Numbered from the stretch's first letter, positions 17,530 through 27,511 are shown. The stretch: DNA of 64,000 nucleotides from Alphaproteobacteria bacterium (GCA_024244705.1 JAAEOK010000037.1:61354-125353); one strand, 5' to 3'. Numbers and translations: made by a program. Notes: a model not told the origin generated them from the sequence alone.

Positions 17530-18264
17530 CTACGGCCCGGCAGCTATTTCGCCGGCCATTGGTACGACGTCTTCGACGAAGGCGCGGGCGACATCAATTC
17601 GGCTATCGCCATGTCCGGCCAGCGGCATGATGGTGAGATCACGGACCCCTTCACCCATGACCGCGGCGATCTTACGGGCGACGTCTTCGACGGTCCCCGC
17701 CCAGCAGTACTTGTCAACGAAAGCATCGGGGATGAGATGGGCATTCTCCTCCATCAAATTGTAATCGCGTTTGGCGATGAGCGCCTCGAGCGCCGCCGGC
17801 ACCTCGAGGCCGACACGATGGACGAACTTGCGATCGGGATAGCTAGCCCACAGAATGATGCCGATACTCGGCTTCACGACCTCGTAGGCCATGCGTCGGT
17901 CGGCGTTGATGCAGGTGTCGATACGCGAAATCAGCGTCAAATCGTCCATACTGCGCCCGGCCTTAGCCGCTCCTTCGGCGATCATCGCCTTGGCGTGACC
18001 AATACCTACCGGTTCGGCGTAGGTGGCGATCAGTACACCGTCCGCCACCTCGCCCGCCGCCTGTAGCACTAAGTCGCCGCGACTACCGACGATGATCGGG
18101 ATGTCAGCGCGCGCCCTGACGATGAGCTGGCCGCCGTCGAAACGCACAATCTCGCCCTGGAAATTGACCCTTTCCCCGGCGAGCAGGCCGCGGATCACGG
18201 TGATCGCTTCCTTGATGGCCAGGGCCGGCCGCTTACGCTCGATGCCGAGCTCCGGAAAACCGGC
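17530..18264 (-). pseudogene. 5'-truncated F420-type luciferase-like oxidoreductase (LLM) gene
   Basis: About 244 residues of an LLM-family TIM-barrel protein (methylene-H4MPT reductase type), starting inside the family at AGFPELGIERKRPALAIKEAI and continuing through FQGEIVRFDG, IIVGSRGDLVLQAAGEVADG to the C-terminus. The first 100 or so residues, with the F420-site strand, are absent. Upstream the sequence runs directly into the end of cofGH in another frame. A GTG at 18198 overlapping the cofGH stop could be called as a start, but LLM similarity extends beyond it. A deletion therefore joined the two genes. Probably non-functional. Confidence 0.75.
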
Positions 18265-20684
18265 GCCGCCATCGCAATGGGTCGGAGTGTCTCCGCATCG
18301 AAGGCCGCGCGGCGGCGGTCGTCGTCAACGTCGCCGTATAGGGTGGTGCGTTGCTTCGGATGTCGGCCGGCCTCCCGCATCAGGTCTTCCATTTCGGCCG
18401 GCGACAGCTCCTGACCGTGCGAGGCCCCAGCGGCGCGGGTAATACTTTCGTTCATCAGAGTGCCGCCGAGATCGTTGGCGCCCGCCGCCAAGCACGCGAG
18501 CGCCCCTTGCGGACCCATCTTGACCCACGATGTCTGGATATTGGGAACCAGCGGATAAAGGACCAGCCGCGCTATCGCGTGCATTAGGATGGCCTCGCGG
18601 AAGGTCGGTCCTGGGCGCGACCGACCTTTGAGGTAAATCGGCGCTTCGGCCGCCACGAAAGGCAGCGGGACGAACTCGGTGAGACCGTGGGTGCGCTCCT
18701 GTAGATCGCGGAGTCGCAATAGATGGCGCGCCCAATGCTGCGGCTCTTCGACATGACCGAACATGATCGTGGAGGTGGTATGGAGGCCGAGCCGATGGGC
18801 GGCTTCGACGACGTCGAGCCAGGTCGCGGTGTCGATCTTGTCGGGGCATATGATCTGGCGGACCTCGTCATCGAGGATCTCGGCGGCGGTCCCCGGAAGC
18901 GAGCCGAGCCCGGCCTCGACGAGGCGCGCCAACAGCGTCTCGACGCTCAGGTGCGAGGTTTGCGCGCCGTGCCATATCTCGAGCGGCGAAAAGGCATGGA
19001 CGTGGATCGCGGGTGCGGCCGCCTTCACCGCGCGACAAATGTCGATATAGGTCTCGGCGGTATAGCTCGGGTGGATGCCGCCCTGCAGACAGACCTCCGT
19101 CGCGCCGCGCTGCCACGCTTCCGCGGTACGACGGGCGATCTCGTCGAGATCCAACACATAGGGCTTGCCGCGGAGCGCCTCAGCCGTTCGTCCCTTGGAG
19201 AACGCACAGAACTGGCAGCGGAAGAGACAAATGTTGGTGTAGTTGATATTGCGGTTCACGACGTAGGTCACGGTGTCCCCATTGACAGACCTTCGCAGTT
19301 CGTCGGCGGTGTCGCAGATCGCCGCCATCACCGGTCCGCGCGCCCTGAACAGTCGATCGATGTCCGCCTCGTCGAGGCGGTCGCCTCGTACTGCGCGATC
19401 GAGGGCGCTTTCTAGCGCCCTATCCACGGCGACAGGCACGGGCGGGCGCCAACCTGGCGGTGCGGACTTCGTGATCCCGGCGCGCCATATGTCCGAACGC
19501 GCATAGCCCTGCGCATCGGTGGCCCGTTCGACCCCCGTGCAGAGGGCGGAATCAAGCCAGCGCGACGCATCGCGCGCATAGCTCGGATAAATCGCCAGCC
19601 GCTCGGTGAGCACTTTACCGGCGCCCGCGGTCTGCGCCGCAAGGTCGTTGAGATGCGGCCATGCCTGTTCCGGATTGACGTGATCCGGCGTCACCGGCGA
19701 CACCCCGCCCCAGTCGTTGACACCGGCGGCGATCAGACTTCCGAGCCGCCGGGGGCTCAGGTTCGGCGGCGCCTGAATGTTCGCCTCTGCGCCGAGAATC
19801 AGTCGTGCGGTGGCGATCGTCCACAGCAGCTCGGTTTCGCCGGCCGCCGGCGTTGCCGCCATGCGGGTGCCCGGCTTCGGGCAGAAGTTCTGGATGATCG
19901 TTTCCTGAATGTGGCCGTAACGGTCATGCAGGTCACGAATGGCGAGCAGCGCCTCGATGCGCTCGGCGCGGCTTTCGCCAATGCCGATCAGGATACCGGT
20001 GGTGAATGGGACGTCGCACCGACCGGCAGCCTCGAGCGTGGCGAGACGCACGGCGGGATCTTTGTCCGGCGATCCATGGTGGGGCCCGCCGGGCTCGTAT
20101 AGGCGATCCGAGACGCTTTCCAGCATCGACCCCATCGAGACCGATACCGGACGCAGCATCGCGATGTCGGCCTCGTCGAGAACGCCGGGATTGAGATGGG
20201 GAAACAGACCGGTCTCCCTCAGCACGAGCGCGGCGGCCTCCGCAAGGTAGGACAACGTCGTTTCATGGCCGAGCTCGCGCAGGGCGTCGCGCGCCGCGCG
20301 ATAGCGCAGTTCCGGTTTATCGCCGAGCGTGAACAACGCCTCGCGGCAACCGGCGGCGGCCCCGGCCCGGGCCACCGCAAGGACCTCATCGAGCGAGAGA
20401 TAGGCCGGCTCGCCGCGTTTCGGCGACCGCGCGAACGTACAATAGTGGCAGACGTCCCGGCAGAGTCGCGTGAGGGGAATGAACACCTTTCGCGAATAAC
20501 TTACGACCGGACCGTGTCCGACATCGCGTAGCGCGGAAGCGGTTTCGAGCAACCGATTGAGGTCGCCCGCCTCGACCAGGGCGGATGCCTCTTCGCGCCC
20601 AAGGCGCAGACCGGCTCGTGCGCGCTCGATGATCTTGCACGACCGCGTCCGGCTGCGGAACTCCGGCCTCGCAATCACAGTCAT
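18195..20684 (-). CDS. cofGH: Bifunctional FO synthase (CofG-CofH fusion)
   Basis: An 829-residue radical-SAM enzyme making the deazaflavin FO from tyrosine and 5-amino-6-ribitylaminouracil. The CofG half has CRDVCHYC (Cys75, 79, 82); the CofH half has CLFRCQFC (Cys486, 490, 493). Other typical segments are NFCPKPGTRM, PPNLSPRR, NDWGGVSPVTPDHVNPE, LQGGIHPSYTAETY and NIQTSWVKMGP. ATG 20684 overlaps the cofC stop as ATGA, arguing for translational coupling. The last ~20 residues after ETLRPIA are read out of frame from the truncated LLM gene, so the C-terminus is altered, but both catalytic halves are complete. Confidence 0.95.
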   Translation of the reverse strand: MTVIARPEFRSRTRSCKIIERARAGLRLGREEASALVEAGDLNRLLETASALRDVGHGPVVSYSRKVFIPLTRLCRDVCHYCTFARSPKRGEPAYLSLDEVLAVARAGAAAGCREALFTLGDKPELRYRAARDALRELGHETTLSYLAEAAALVLRETGLFPHLNPGVLDEADIAMLRPVSVSMGSMLESVSDRLYEPGGPHHGSPDKDPAVRLATLEAAGRCDVPFTTGILIGIGESRAERIEALLAIRDLHDRYGHIQETIIQNFCPKPGTRMAATPAAGETELLWTIATARLILGAEANIQAPPNLSPRRLGSLIAAGVNDWGGVSPVTPDHVNPEQAWPHLNDLAAQTAGAGKVLTERLAIYPSYARDASRWLDSALCTGVERATDAQGYARSDIWRAGITKSAPPGWRPPVPVAVDRALESALDRAVRGDRLDEADIDRLFRARGPVMAAICDTADELRRSVNGDTVTYVVNRNINYTNICLFRCQFCAFSKGRTAEALRGKPYVLDLDEIARRTAEAWQRGATEVCLQGGIHPSYTAETYIDICRAVKAAAPAIHVHAFSPLEIWHGAQTSHLSVETLLARLVEAGLGSLPGTAAEILDDEVRQIICPDKIDTATWLDVVEAAHRLGLHTTSTIMFGHVEEPQHWARHLLRLRDLQERTHGLTEFVPLPFVAAEAPIYLKGRSRPGPTFREAILMHAIARLVLYPLVPNIQTSWVKMGPQGALACLAAGANDLGGTLMNESITRAAGASHGQELSPAEMEDLMREAGRHPKQRTTLYGDVDDDRRRAAFDAETLRPIAMAAPVFRSSASSVSGRPWPSRKRSP

Positions 20685-21388
20685 GTCGCAGCCTCGACCG
20701 ACCGTACGGCCGACGCGCCGCCAAGCCGCCTCGTGGCGAGCGGGATCGATGCCAGCACCTCCGCCGTGCGGCCGGTGGCGCCGCGCGCAATCAATTCCCA
20801 AAGATCGGCCGGCGTATCGATATCAAGCTCGAGCCCACTGAGGTTGGTGACTTGCGCCTCAAGACCAGCGCGGTGCGCCTCCCTCAGGTGCCGTCGAAAA
20901 CTGTCCGCGCCGAACCGGAAGGGCAATGCCGTGGGCGGCGACGCGACCAGCGCGTTCGTCCCGCAATTGTCGCGTGCAGGTACCAGGGTGACTCCGCTCC
21001 GCTTGCCATGCGCGTTCATCAAGGCCTCGATGTCGGCGGTGGAGATCGCGGGGAGATCGCCAGGCACTGTCAGTAGAACCGCTCGCGGATGCCGAAGCAG
21101 CATTTCGGCGGCGCGTTGGACGGCGGCGCTCTGACCTTCGGCCGACGCTTCGATCAGGACGGTCGCGCCGGCCCTGCGCGCCCGTGCCGCAGCCAGTCGA
21201 TCGCGGGTGACGACGACGACGCCGGCAAGGCCGCGCGCGGCCATTACATGTACCATCACATCCTCGAACATCGCGCGCGCGAGTTCGCGCCGTTCCTGTG
21301 ACGTGAGGAGCTCGGATAGCCGTTGCTTGGCATCGGCGAAGGGCTTCACCGGGATGACCGCCCAAACGTGTCCGGTTGAGGCCTGCAC
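20681..21388 (-). CDS. cofC: 2-phospho-L-lactate (phosphoenolpyruvate/3-phosphoglycerate) guanylyltransferase
   Basis: About 235 residues. WAVIPVKPFADAKQRLSELL is the nucleotide-binding start of CofC/FbiD, followed by VVVVTRD, LTVPGDLPAIS and the C-terminal ELDIDTPADLWEL. It forms the GDP-activated three-carbon unit joined to FO by CofD. The GTG at 21388, with GGAGGGG just upstream, is preferred over ATG 21472, which lies within cofD and gives an unrelated N-terminus. It starts 14 bases after cofD and overlaps cofGH by ATGA. Which three-carbon donor is used cannot be read from sequence by eye. Confidence 0.9.
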   Translation of the reverse strand: MQASTGHVWAVIPVKPFADAKQRLSELLTSQERRELARAMFEDVMVHVMAARGLAGVVVVTRDRLAAARARRAGATVLIEASAEGQSAAVQRAAEMLLRHPRAVLLTVPGDLPAISTADIEALMNAHGKRSGVTLVPARDNCGTNALVASPPTALPFRFGADSFRRHLREAHRAGLEAQVTNLSGLELDIDTPADLWELIARGATGRTAEVLASIPLATRRLGGASAVRSVEAAT

Positions 21389-21401
21389 TGCCCCTCCTCC
21401 C

Positions 21402-22394
21402 TCAACCCGCGGCCGCCGTCGGCACGGCGGCGAGATGACGCGCGAAATCGACGACCTGTTCGGCAACGGCAACTTTGTCGGACTCGGTGACCATGACCGT
21501 TTCCGCCTTCACACCGGCGATTCCGGTATCCACGATGGCGCCGAGAATATGCCGGTCCTTTTCGTCGATGACGATCCCATTGAGGAGTTGGCGATAGTGC
21601 CGCGCGATACCGAGCGCCGAAACCTCCAGGTCGAGTTCCGCCATTATCTTGGCGGTCGGACCCTTGAGCGCTGCGCCGGCGATGATTGGCGAAACCGCGA
21701 TGACGGGGGCAGCACTCGACTCGATGGCCGCTCGCAGGCCGGGTATGGCGAGGATCGGATCAATGCTGATGAACGGGTTAGACGGACAAAGGACGACCGC
21801 TTCGAGCCGGGAGCCACGCAGTGCCTCGAGGGCCAAGGATTGCGGCCGCGCCGTTTCCGCGCCGCGGTAGCGAAAGCCGCGCACGCGTGGCCGGCATCGC
21901 TCGCGTACGAAGTAGTGCTGAAAGGCCAGATCGCCGTGATCGGTCAGGACGATTGTCGGCACCGGATCGTCGCTCATCGGCACGATGCGGTGCCGAACGC
22001 CGAAACGATGGGCGATAAGTTCCATCACCGTCGTCAATGTCTCGCCCCTGGCCAGGCGGCCGGACCGCTCGACATGAAGGGCAAGGTCGCGGTCCCCCAA
22101 GCGAAACCAGGTCTCACCGCCGAGCGCGTCGAGCGCTTCCATGAAACTCCAGGTTTCGTCCCGTCGGCCCCAACCCTGTTCCGGGTCGCTGAGACCGGCA
22201 AGCGTATAGATCAACGTGTCGACATCGGGAGAGATGTGGAACCCGAGGTGATGGAAATCGTCGCCCGTATTGGCGATGACGAGAAGGTCGTCCTCGCCCA
22301 GTAATCGTGCCAGGCCGAGCGCGAGCTTGGCGCCGCCGATGCCTCCGGAAAGGGCGACCACCCGAGGTGCAATCGGTTCTCGATCGCTGTTCAT
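21402..22394 (-). CDS. cofD: 2-phospho-L-lactate transferase (CofD/FbiA)
   Basis: About 330 residues. [21 protein letters not shown] and [29 protein letters not shown] are hallmark CofD segments, with [12 protein letters not shown] and [17 protein letters not shown] further on. It transfers the phosphoryl three-carbon group to FO, giving F420-0 or dehydro-F420-0. ATG 22394 overlaps the cofE stop by ATGA, so 22394 is the chosen start rather than the in-frame 22451. Central member of the F420 operon. Confidence 0.95.
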   Translation of the reverse strand: MNSDREPIAPRVVALSGGIGGAKLALGLARLLGEDDLLVIANTGDDFHHLGFHISPDVDTLIYTLAGLSDPEQGWGRRDETWSFMEALDALGGETWFRLGDRDLALHVERSGRLARGETLTTVMELIAHRFGVRHRIVPMSDDPVPTIVLTDHGDLAFQHYFVRERCRPRVRGFRYRGAETARPQSLALEALRGSRLEAVVLCPSNPFISIDPILAIPGLRAAIESSAAPVIAVSPIIAGAALKGPTAKIMAELDLEVSALGIARHYRQLLNGIVIDEKDRHILGAIVDTGIAGVKAETVMVTESDKVAVAEQVVDFARHLAAVPTAAAG

Positions 22395-23197
22395 CGGAAC
22401 AGATCCTGCTCGCGTTCCCGAACCAGGTCGGCGCCGCTGCCGCGCCCACAATAGCGAGACAACCCCCTGGCAATAACGACGGGATGGCCCTCATCGGTCT
22501 GGCCCTGGATAAGTGACGCCGCCGCTGCGATCTCATCGGCGACCCCAACCGCGGTGGTCTGCAACGGGCGCCCGAAAAGGTCGGGGTGGCCGCGTAGTTC
22601 CAAGACCGATTGGACACCGTCGACACCGATTGCGGTGCCGATCGTACCGTTGCGCCAGGCACGGCCGAGGCTATCGTTGATGATGACGCCGACCCTGCAT
22701 CCGAAGCGCCGGCCCAGCCGGCGGCCGATGCGCCGGCACGAGGCGTCGGGGTCGATGGGCAAGAGGAGGGCCCATGCGCGTCCGTCATCGGGACCGATGT
22801 TGGACTGATCGATGCCCGCATTGGCCAGGACGAAGCCGAGACGATGGGCGACGACGATCAGGCCTGGACGGGTCCGCAGGACCTCACCTGACTCGGCGAG
22901 GATCAATTCGACGAGCCGGGGGTCCTTGTCGATCTCACCGGCAAGGTCGAGGGCTGATAGGGACGGCGTCACCGTCGCCAGATCGATGCATCGACCTTCG
23001 GCCTTGGAGACGATCTTTTGGGCGATGACGACGATGTCGCCGTCGACCAAGGTCTCGCCTTGCGCGATCAACGCATCGCCGATAAGTGCGGCAATGTCGT
23101 CGTCGCGTTTGACCGGTGGAATTCCCACGATCGCGAAAAACCCCGCCGTGTGGGCCGTTCGCGCTGACCGTCGGAATCTATCGCGAACCTTGTTCAT
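22391..23197 (-). CDS. cofE: Coenzyme F420-0:L-glutamate ligase (CofE)
   Basis: About 268 residues. GIPPVKRDDDIAALIGDAL, DIVVIAQKIVSKAEGR, GIDQSNIGPDDG and VGVIINDSLGRAWRNGTIGTAIGVDG are the CofE core; the last contains the GTP/metal site. It adds the gamma-linked glutamate tail to F420-0. It is the short archaeal-type CofE without the nitroreductase-like domain of actinobacterial FbiB, so dehydro-F420-0 reduction would need another enzyme if PEP is the donor. GGAAGGG precedes ATG 23197. First gene of the operon. Confidence 0.93.
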   Translation of the reverse strand: MNKVRDRFRRSARTAHTAGFFAIVGIPPVKRDDDIAALIGDALIAQGETLVDGDIVVIAQKIVSKAEGRCIDLATVTPSLSALDLAGEIDKDPRLVELILAESGEVLRTRPGLIVVAHRLGFVLANAGIDQSNIGPDDGRAWALLLPIDPDASCRRIGRRLGRRFGCRVGVIINDSLGRAWRNGTIGTAIGVDGVQSVLELRGHPDLFGRPLQTTAVGVADEIAAAASLIQGQTDEGHPVVIARGLSRYCGRGSGADLVREREQDLFR

Positions 23198-23326
23198 CCG
23201 GCCCTTCCATTTATCGCATCCGTGCGTCACGGCCTTTTCGGCCCTGATCAATTAGGATGAACGAGGGCGTCAATGCCTCCACGACCGCAATCTCTATCAC
23301 GAGATCGAGGATAATCAACACCTTGC

Positions 23327-24427
23327 CTAGCTCGTATGCAGCCGCGCGTGATCGAGGCGCCAGCCGAGCAGGACTTCGGCGCCGGGATCGAACGTTCGCA
23401 CATGATCGCCGTGCGAGACGCGACACACGCTGACTTCCGACCCGTCGGCAAGGGCGACGACATGCGAGCTGGTGAGTCCGAGGTAGATTTTGGTGACGTA
23501 ATTGCCCGGCACTGTCTGAACGTCGTCGGGCACGGGCTCGTCCGAGGACAGGATTTGAAGGAGGTCCGAGTGCACGGAAATCGACACCGGATCGTTGGCA
23601 TTCGGGGTCTCTCCGGAGGTCGCGGCGTCCACTTCGGAGAGTCCGATGTCGACGCGCACTCTGGCCCCGTCGACCGCCGTCACCCGGCCGTCAAAGACCT
23701 GGGCGTCGCCTACGAAATCGGCGGTGAAGCGCTTGATCGGTCGCTCGTAGATGTCTCGCGGACTCCCTTCCTCTACCAGACGGCCGTCGGCGATGATGGC
23801 GATGCGATCGGCTACCGCCATCGCCTCATGCTGGTTGTGGGTCACGTGGATGAAGGTGATTCCCACTTGCTCTTGAATACGTTTGAGCTCCAGGCACATG
23901 TCCTTGCGCAGCTTTTCGTCGAGTGACGCCAAAGGCTCGTCGAGCAACAGCACGTCACGGTCGAGAACCAGCGACCGGGCGAGTTGAACCCGCTGCTGCT
24001 GCCCACCGGAAAGCTCATGGGGCATGCGCTTCTCGTACCCCGCAAGGCCAACCAGTTCGAGCATCCGCTTGACCCGTTCCTGCACGGCCGATTGCGGCAT
24101 CTTGCGCAGCTTGAGCCCGAAGCCCACGTTGTTTGCCACGCTCATATGGGGAAACAGGGCAAAACTTTGGAAAACCATCGTCGTCGGCCGCTCGTTCGCC
24201 GGAATCGACGTCACGTCGACACCGTGAAGGGCGACGCGCCCCGCGCTCGGCCGAATGAGGCCGCTGATGAGCCGCAGCAACGTGGTCTTGCCGCCGCCGC
24301 TCGGACCGAGCAGCACGAAGTAGTGACCGGCCTCGATGCGCATGGTCACGTCGCGCAAGGCGGTGACGTTGCCATAGTGCTTGGTGAGACCGACGGCCTC
24401 AACCGCAAATTCCACCTCGTCGCCCAT
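23327..24427 (-). CDS. ABC transporter ATP-binding protein (spermidine/putrescine or iron type, PotA-like)
   Basis: About 366 residues. Walker A GPSGGGKTT, Q-loop FQSFALFPHMSV, signature LSGGQQQRVQLARSL, Walker B VLLLDEPLASLD and the switch HVTHNQHEAM are all present. The C-terminal ~120 residues form a TOBE-type domain, as in PotA/FbpC importers. ATG 24427 starts 25 bases after the permease gene; the longer upstream frame lacks family similarity. It energises the importer with the two permeases and the binding protein in the same operon. Confidence 0.92.
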   Translation of the reverse strand: MGDEVEFAVEAVGLTKHYGNVTALRDVTMRIEAGHYFVLLGPSGGGKTTLLRLISGLIRPSAGRVALHGVDVTSIPANERPTTMVFQSFALFPHMSVANNVGFGLKLRKMPQSAVQERVKRMLELVGLAGYEKRMPHELSGGQQQRVQLARSLVLDRDVLLLDEPLASLDEKLRKDMCLELKRIQEQVGITFIHVTHNQHEAMAVADRIAIIADGRLVEEGSPRDIYERPIKRFTADFVGDAQVFDGRVTAVDGARVRVDIGLSEVDAATSGETPNANDPVSISVHSDLLQILSSDEPVPDDVQTVPGNYVTKIYLGLTSSHVVALADGSEVSVCRVSHGDHVRTFDPGAEVLLGWRLDHARLHTS

Positions 24428-24452
24428 CACCGCCACACGTCGAGATGTTGTC

Positions 24453-25355
24453 TCATCCGCTGGACCCGACGATTGCTCCCGCGGGCGCGACAGTGGCGCG
24501 GGCCTCGCGCTCGAGCCGTTCGACACGGGTCAGGCTGTAGACGAGCACGGCCCCGATTATGACCATTGAAAGCGCGCTAACCAGGCTGGCCATAGCGTAG
24601 GAGTCCTCCGACATACCGGTGTTGAGCATGTGCGAGACCAACACCGTCGTAAAGGTGTCGAAGCCCCCTTTGAGCAGGGCGGTCCGAGTGTACTCGTTGA
24701 AGGCAAGGATGAAGACGAAAGCGCATGCGGCGAACACGCCGACCCGGATCTGCGGGAACTCGACCAGCCAGAAGGCCTTCCAGGCCGTAGCCCCGCAGGT
24801 TCGCGCCGCCTCCGTCTGCACGTCGCGATAGCGCGACATGGTGATAAGGATTACGATGAACGCATAAGGCACGGTCCACAGGATCTGCCCAATCAGGGCG
24901 GTCGTGAATCCGAGCTCGAACCAGCCATTGAACCAGTCGACCCCCAGCGCCTCACCCAGGCTCTCTGATGCGCGGTTTAGGTTCTTGAAGTAGACGAGCA
25001 AGGCAGAGCCGAGGATGTCGGACGGCACGAACAGGGGCGAAAGCATCAGCATGACCAGCGCCACCTTGCGCCGGGTACGCTTGTAGAGCTTCGCCGCGAG
25101 CAGTCCCATCGGTACCGCGGTGACGACCGCTGTCACGCCGAGCGCCGCCGTCCACTTGAGCGAATCGTTGATCTGAGTGTTGTCGAACATCACCCGATAC
25201 CAATCCCAGGTGAACTCGTAGAGGGGAGACCCGAAGCCGTGCTCGTTGAACGAGATGTAGATGATGTAGAAGACCGGCAGGAGCAGCGCGAATACCGTGG
25301 CGATCACGTAGATCCACATGGACCAGTAGTTCAACGAGTTACGGTAGTCGTACAT
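24453..25355 (-). CDS. ABC transporter permease (PotC-like)
   Basis: A 300-residue inner-membrane protein with about six helices. It starts with a hydrophobic WIYVIATVFALLLPVFYIIYISF and carries the EAA-type loop TEAARTCGATAWKAFWLVEFPQIRVG, which couples to the ATPase. Eight bases separate it from the preceding permease. It is second of the heterodimeric permease pair for a polyamine/organic-cation-like substrate. Confidence 0.9.
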   Translation of the reverse strand: MYDYRNSLNYWSMWIYVIATVFALLLPVFYIIYISFNEHGFGSPLYEFTWDWYRVMFDNTQINDSLKWTAALGVTAVVTAVPMGLLAAKLYKRTRRKVALVMLMLSPLFVPSDILGSALLVYFKNLNRASESLGEALGVDWFNGWFELGFTTALIGQILWTVPYAFIVILITMSRYRDVQTEAARTCGATAWKAFWLVEFPQIRVGVFAACAFVFILAFNEYTRTALLKGGFDTFTTVLVSHMLNTGMSEDSYAMASLVSALSMVIIGAVLVYSLTRVERLEREARATVAPAGAIVGSSG

Positions 25356-25363
25356 TGCCCGGC

Positions 25364-26272
25364 TCAGCTAATCGGCTGGAGAAGCCGGGTCAGGTCGAAG
25401 ATCCGGTGGCCAATGTAGAGCAGCGCCACCAACGTCACGATCATGATCGCGCTGACCGCCATGGCGAGTGGAAAATCGATCGTCGCGATCGCCTCGAACA
25501 CGATGGAACCCGCGTTGACGGCGCCGGGGCCGCCGAGGATGTTCGGAATGAAGCCGACCCCGAGCCCGTTGACGAAGATGAACACGCTGCCGGCGAAAAT
25601 GCCGGGCGCCGCGAGGGGGAGGATGATGTGCCGGAAGGTACGGGCCGTGCCCGCGCCGAGATCGTCGCAGACCTCGAAGATGTAACGCTGTACGGCCTCC
25701 ATCGCGAGGAAGCCTGAGAAGACCATGAACGGCAGGAAGGACATCACCTCGCCAATGATCACACCGACTGGCGTGAACAGCATGGCGGAGATCGGCTCGC
25801 TGATGATGCCGATGTCCATGAGGAAGCTGTTGACCAGACCGTACCGGCCGAGGACGGGTCGGAGCGCAAAGATCCGGATGATCTCGGAGATCATGAACGG
25901 CAGGATGAAAAGCAGGATCACCCGATGCTGGACGACCTCGGGCACACGCCGGCGGACGAAGACCGCAACCGGGAATCCGATGATGAACGAGATCACCACG
26001 GCGATGGCGGAGTGGTACATCGCGAAGGCGAAGTTCTCCGCCCGCGCCGAGGTGAAGAACAACTCGTAAGCGAATAGAGTGAAGCCCGGCTTCATCCAGA
26101 AGTCGGTGCGCTCGAAAAAGCTCCACACCAGGGTCAGGGCGATGGGAATCGCCAGAAACACCACCATGAAGGCGGCCGGCAAGTAGAAGACGTAGCGTGA
26201 CGGCCCGTCTTCGCCGAACAGCCGCCAACGACGACCCTCGGCGCGCGAGGGTAGATTATCGCCCTCGCGCAT
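25364..26272 (-). CDS. ABC transporter permease (PotB-like)
   Basis: A 302-residue protein with a cytoplasmic N-terminus followed by about six membrane segments (YVFYLPAAFMVVFLAIPIALTLVWSFF is the first). The coupling loop CDDLGAGTARTFRHIILPLAAPGIFAG is a typical EAA motif. It starts 5 bases after the binding-protein stop. Confidence 0.9.
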   Translation of the reverse strand: MREGDNLPSRAEGRRWRLFGEDGPSRYVFYLPAAFMVVFLAIPIALTLVWSFFERTDFWMKPGFTLFAYELFFTSARAENFAFAMYHSAIAVVISFIIGFPVAVFVRRRVPEVVQHRVILLFILPFMISEIIRIFALRPVLGRYGLVNSFLMDIGIISEPISAMLFTPVGVIIGEVMSFLPFMVFSGFLAMEAVQRYIFEVCDDLGAGTARTFRHIILPLAAPGIFAGSVFIFVNGLGVGFIPNILGGPGAVNAGSIVFEAIATIDFPLAMAVSAIMIVTLVALLYIGHRIFDLTRLLQPIS

Positions 26273-26277
26273 CGTGG

Positions 26278-27447
26278 TCAGGCAGCTTGCACCCTACTCC
26301 ACCAATCCTGATAGGCGCGGATGTTGGTGGGAAAGACGTTCTGCCATGCGTTGCCCTTTACCGCGTAGCGGTTCGCCTTGCGCGCCAGGATATCCTTGAG
26401 CCGTTCACGGGTGTCGGCATCGAAATCGTCCGGGTTGGCATCGAGATAGGCTTCCACGCTCACCATCTGCGGCGCGAAGCCATAGGTGTTCAAGGTGCGT
26501 GCGCCGAACCACGGCGACAGATAGAGATCGGCGAGCTTGTAAAAGGCTCCGTCGGCGCCGCGCTCCACTCCTCCCTTGGTCAGCATCACAACGTTGTTCC
26601 AGGTCTGATGCCCCTCCTTCATCGTGCCGTATAGTATGTTGACACCCTTCTTCTGCGCGACTAGCTGGATCGGTTCCCAGCACGAGGCCATGACGACCTC
26701 GCGGCTGGTGAACAGGTCGACGCCGTTCATGAAACCATCCCAAAAGGTGCGGAACTGGCCCTTTTTCTTGTGATCGATAAGGAACTGGCATACCGCCTTG
26801 ACCTCGTCGGGGGTCATGTCGGATGGATTTACGATATCGACTTTGCCACTCTGCTGCAGATAGATCGCCGTGTTTGTGAGGGTCGGTCCGCGGTCGTTCT
26901 GAAGCGCTACGTACCCCTTGAACTGCGGGTCGAACATCACCCCCCAAGAATCGGGATGAAATCCGAGCTCGTCATAGTTGTAGGCCATCGAATCGGCGTT
27001 CGACAGGTAAGGCACGGCATAGACCTTGCCCTCATAGCGAATCGTGTCGGCCGCTGCCCCGCCGTCCTGATAGACTGGGAGCATATTGCCCCAATTCGAG
27101 ATACGATCTGTATCGAGGGCTACGATAGCGCCGTTTTCGGCCAGCGCGTCCTCCATGCCACCGCCGTTGTCGGTCATCGCATCGAATAGCTTCTGACCGT
27201 CGCCAACCACCATCTTTTGGATCGCTTCGTCGGCCCGGGCGCTCTTTGCCGTATGATTGATGGAGATGCCGGCCTGCGCACCCATCACGCTGAAGTCCTT
27301 ACCCCCCACCTTGGCGACGCCGGGCGCCCAGAACTTCAACTCCTCCTCGGCGGCCATCGCATCGGGGATTCTACCGAGCGACGCAGCCGCAGCTATACCG
27401 CCCAGGCCCTGGAGAAACAGCCGTCGGCCAAATTGTTGCTGATTCAT
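26278..27447 (-). CDS. ABC transporter substrate-binding protein (PotD-like) with Tat signal
   Basis: A 389-residue periplasmic protein. The N-terminus has the twin-arginine motif RRLFLQG followed by an Ala-rich hydrophobic stretch and AMA-AEEEL as probable cleavage, so it is exported folded. VYAVPYLSNADSMAYNYDELG is typical of extracellular binding proteins of the spermidine/putrescine (family 1-like) group. It is the first gene of the four-gene importer, transcribed away from the hydrolase/CoA-transferase region. The actual ligand is unknown. Confidence 0.9.
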   Translation of the reverse strand: MNQQQFGRRLFLQGLGGIAAAASLGRIPDAMAAEEELKFWAPGVAKVGGKDFSVMGAQAGISINHTAKSARADEAIQKMVVGDGQKLFDAMTDNGGGMEDALAENGAIVALDTDRISNWGNMLPVYQDGGAAADTIRYEGKVYAVPYLSNADSMAYNYDELGFHPDSWGVMFDPQFKGYVALQNDRGPTLTNTAIYLQQSGKVDIVNPSDMTPDEVKAVCQFLIDHKKKGQFRTFWDGFMNGVDLFTSREVVMASCWEPIQLVAQKKGVNILYGTMKEGHQTWNNVVMLTKGGVERGADGAFYKLADLYLSPWFGARTLNTYGFAPQMVSVEAYLDANPDDFDADTRERLKDILARKANRYAVKGNAWQNVFPTNIRAYQDWWSRVQAA

Positions 27448-27511
27448 GGTTTGTCCTCCCGCCCGCGCAGGAGTTCATGTCATCAATCCCTCGCCCGCGC
27501 GTGGATTATAT

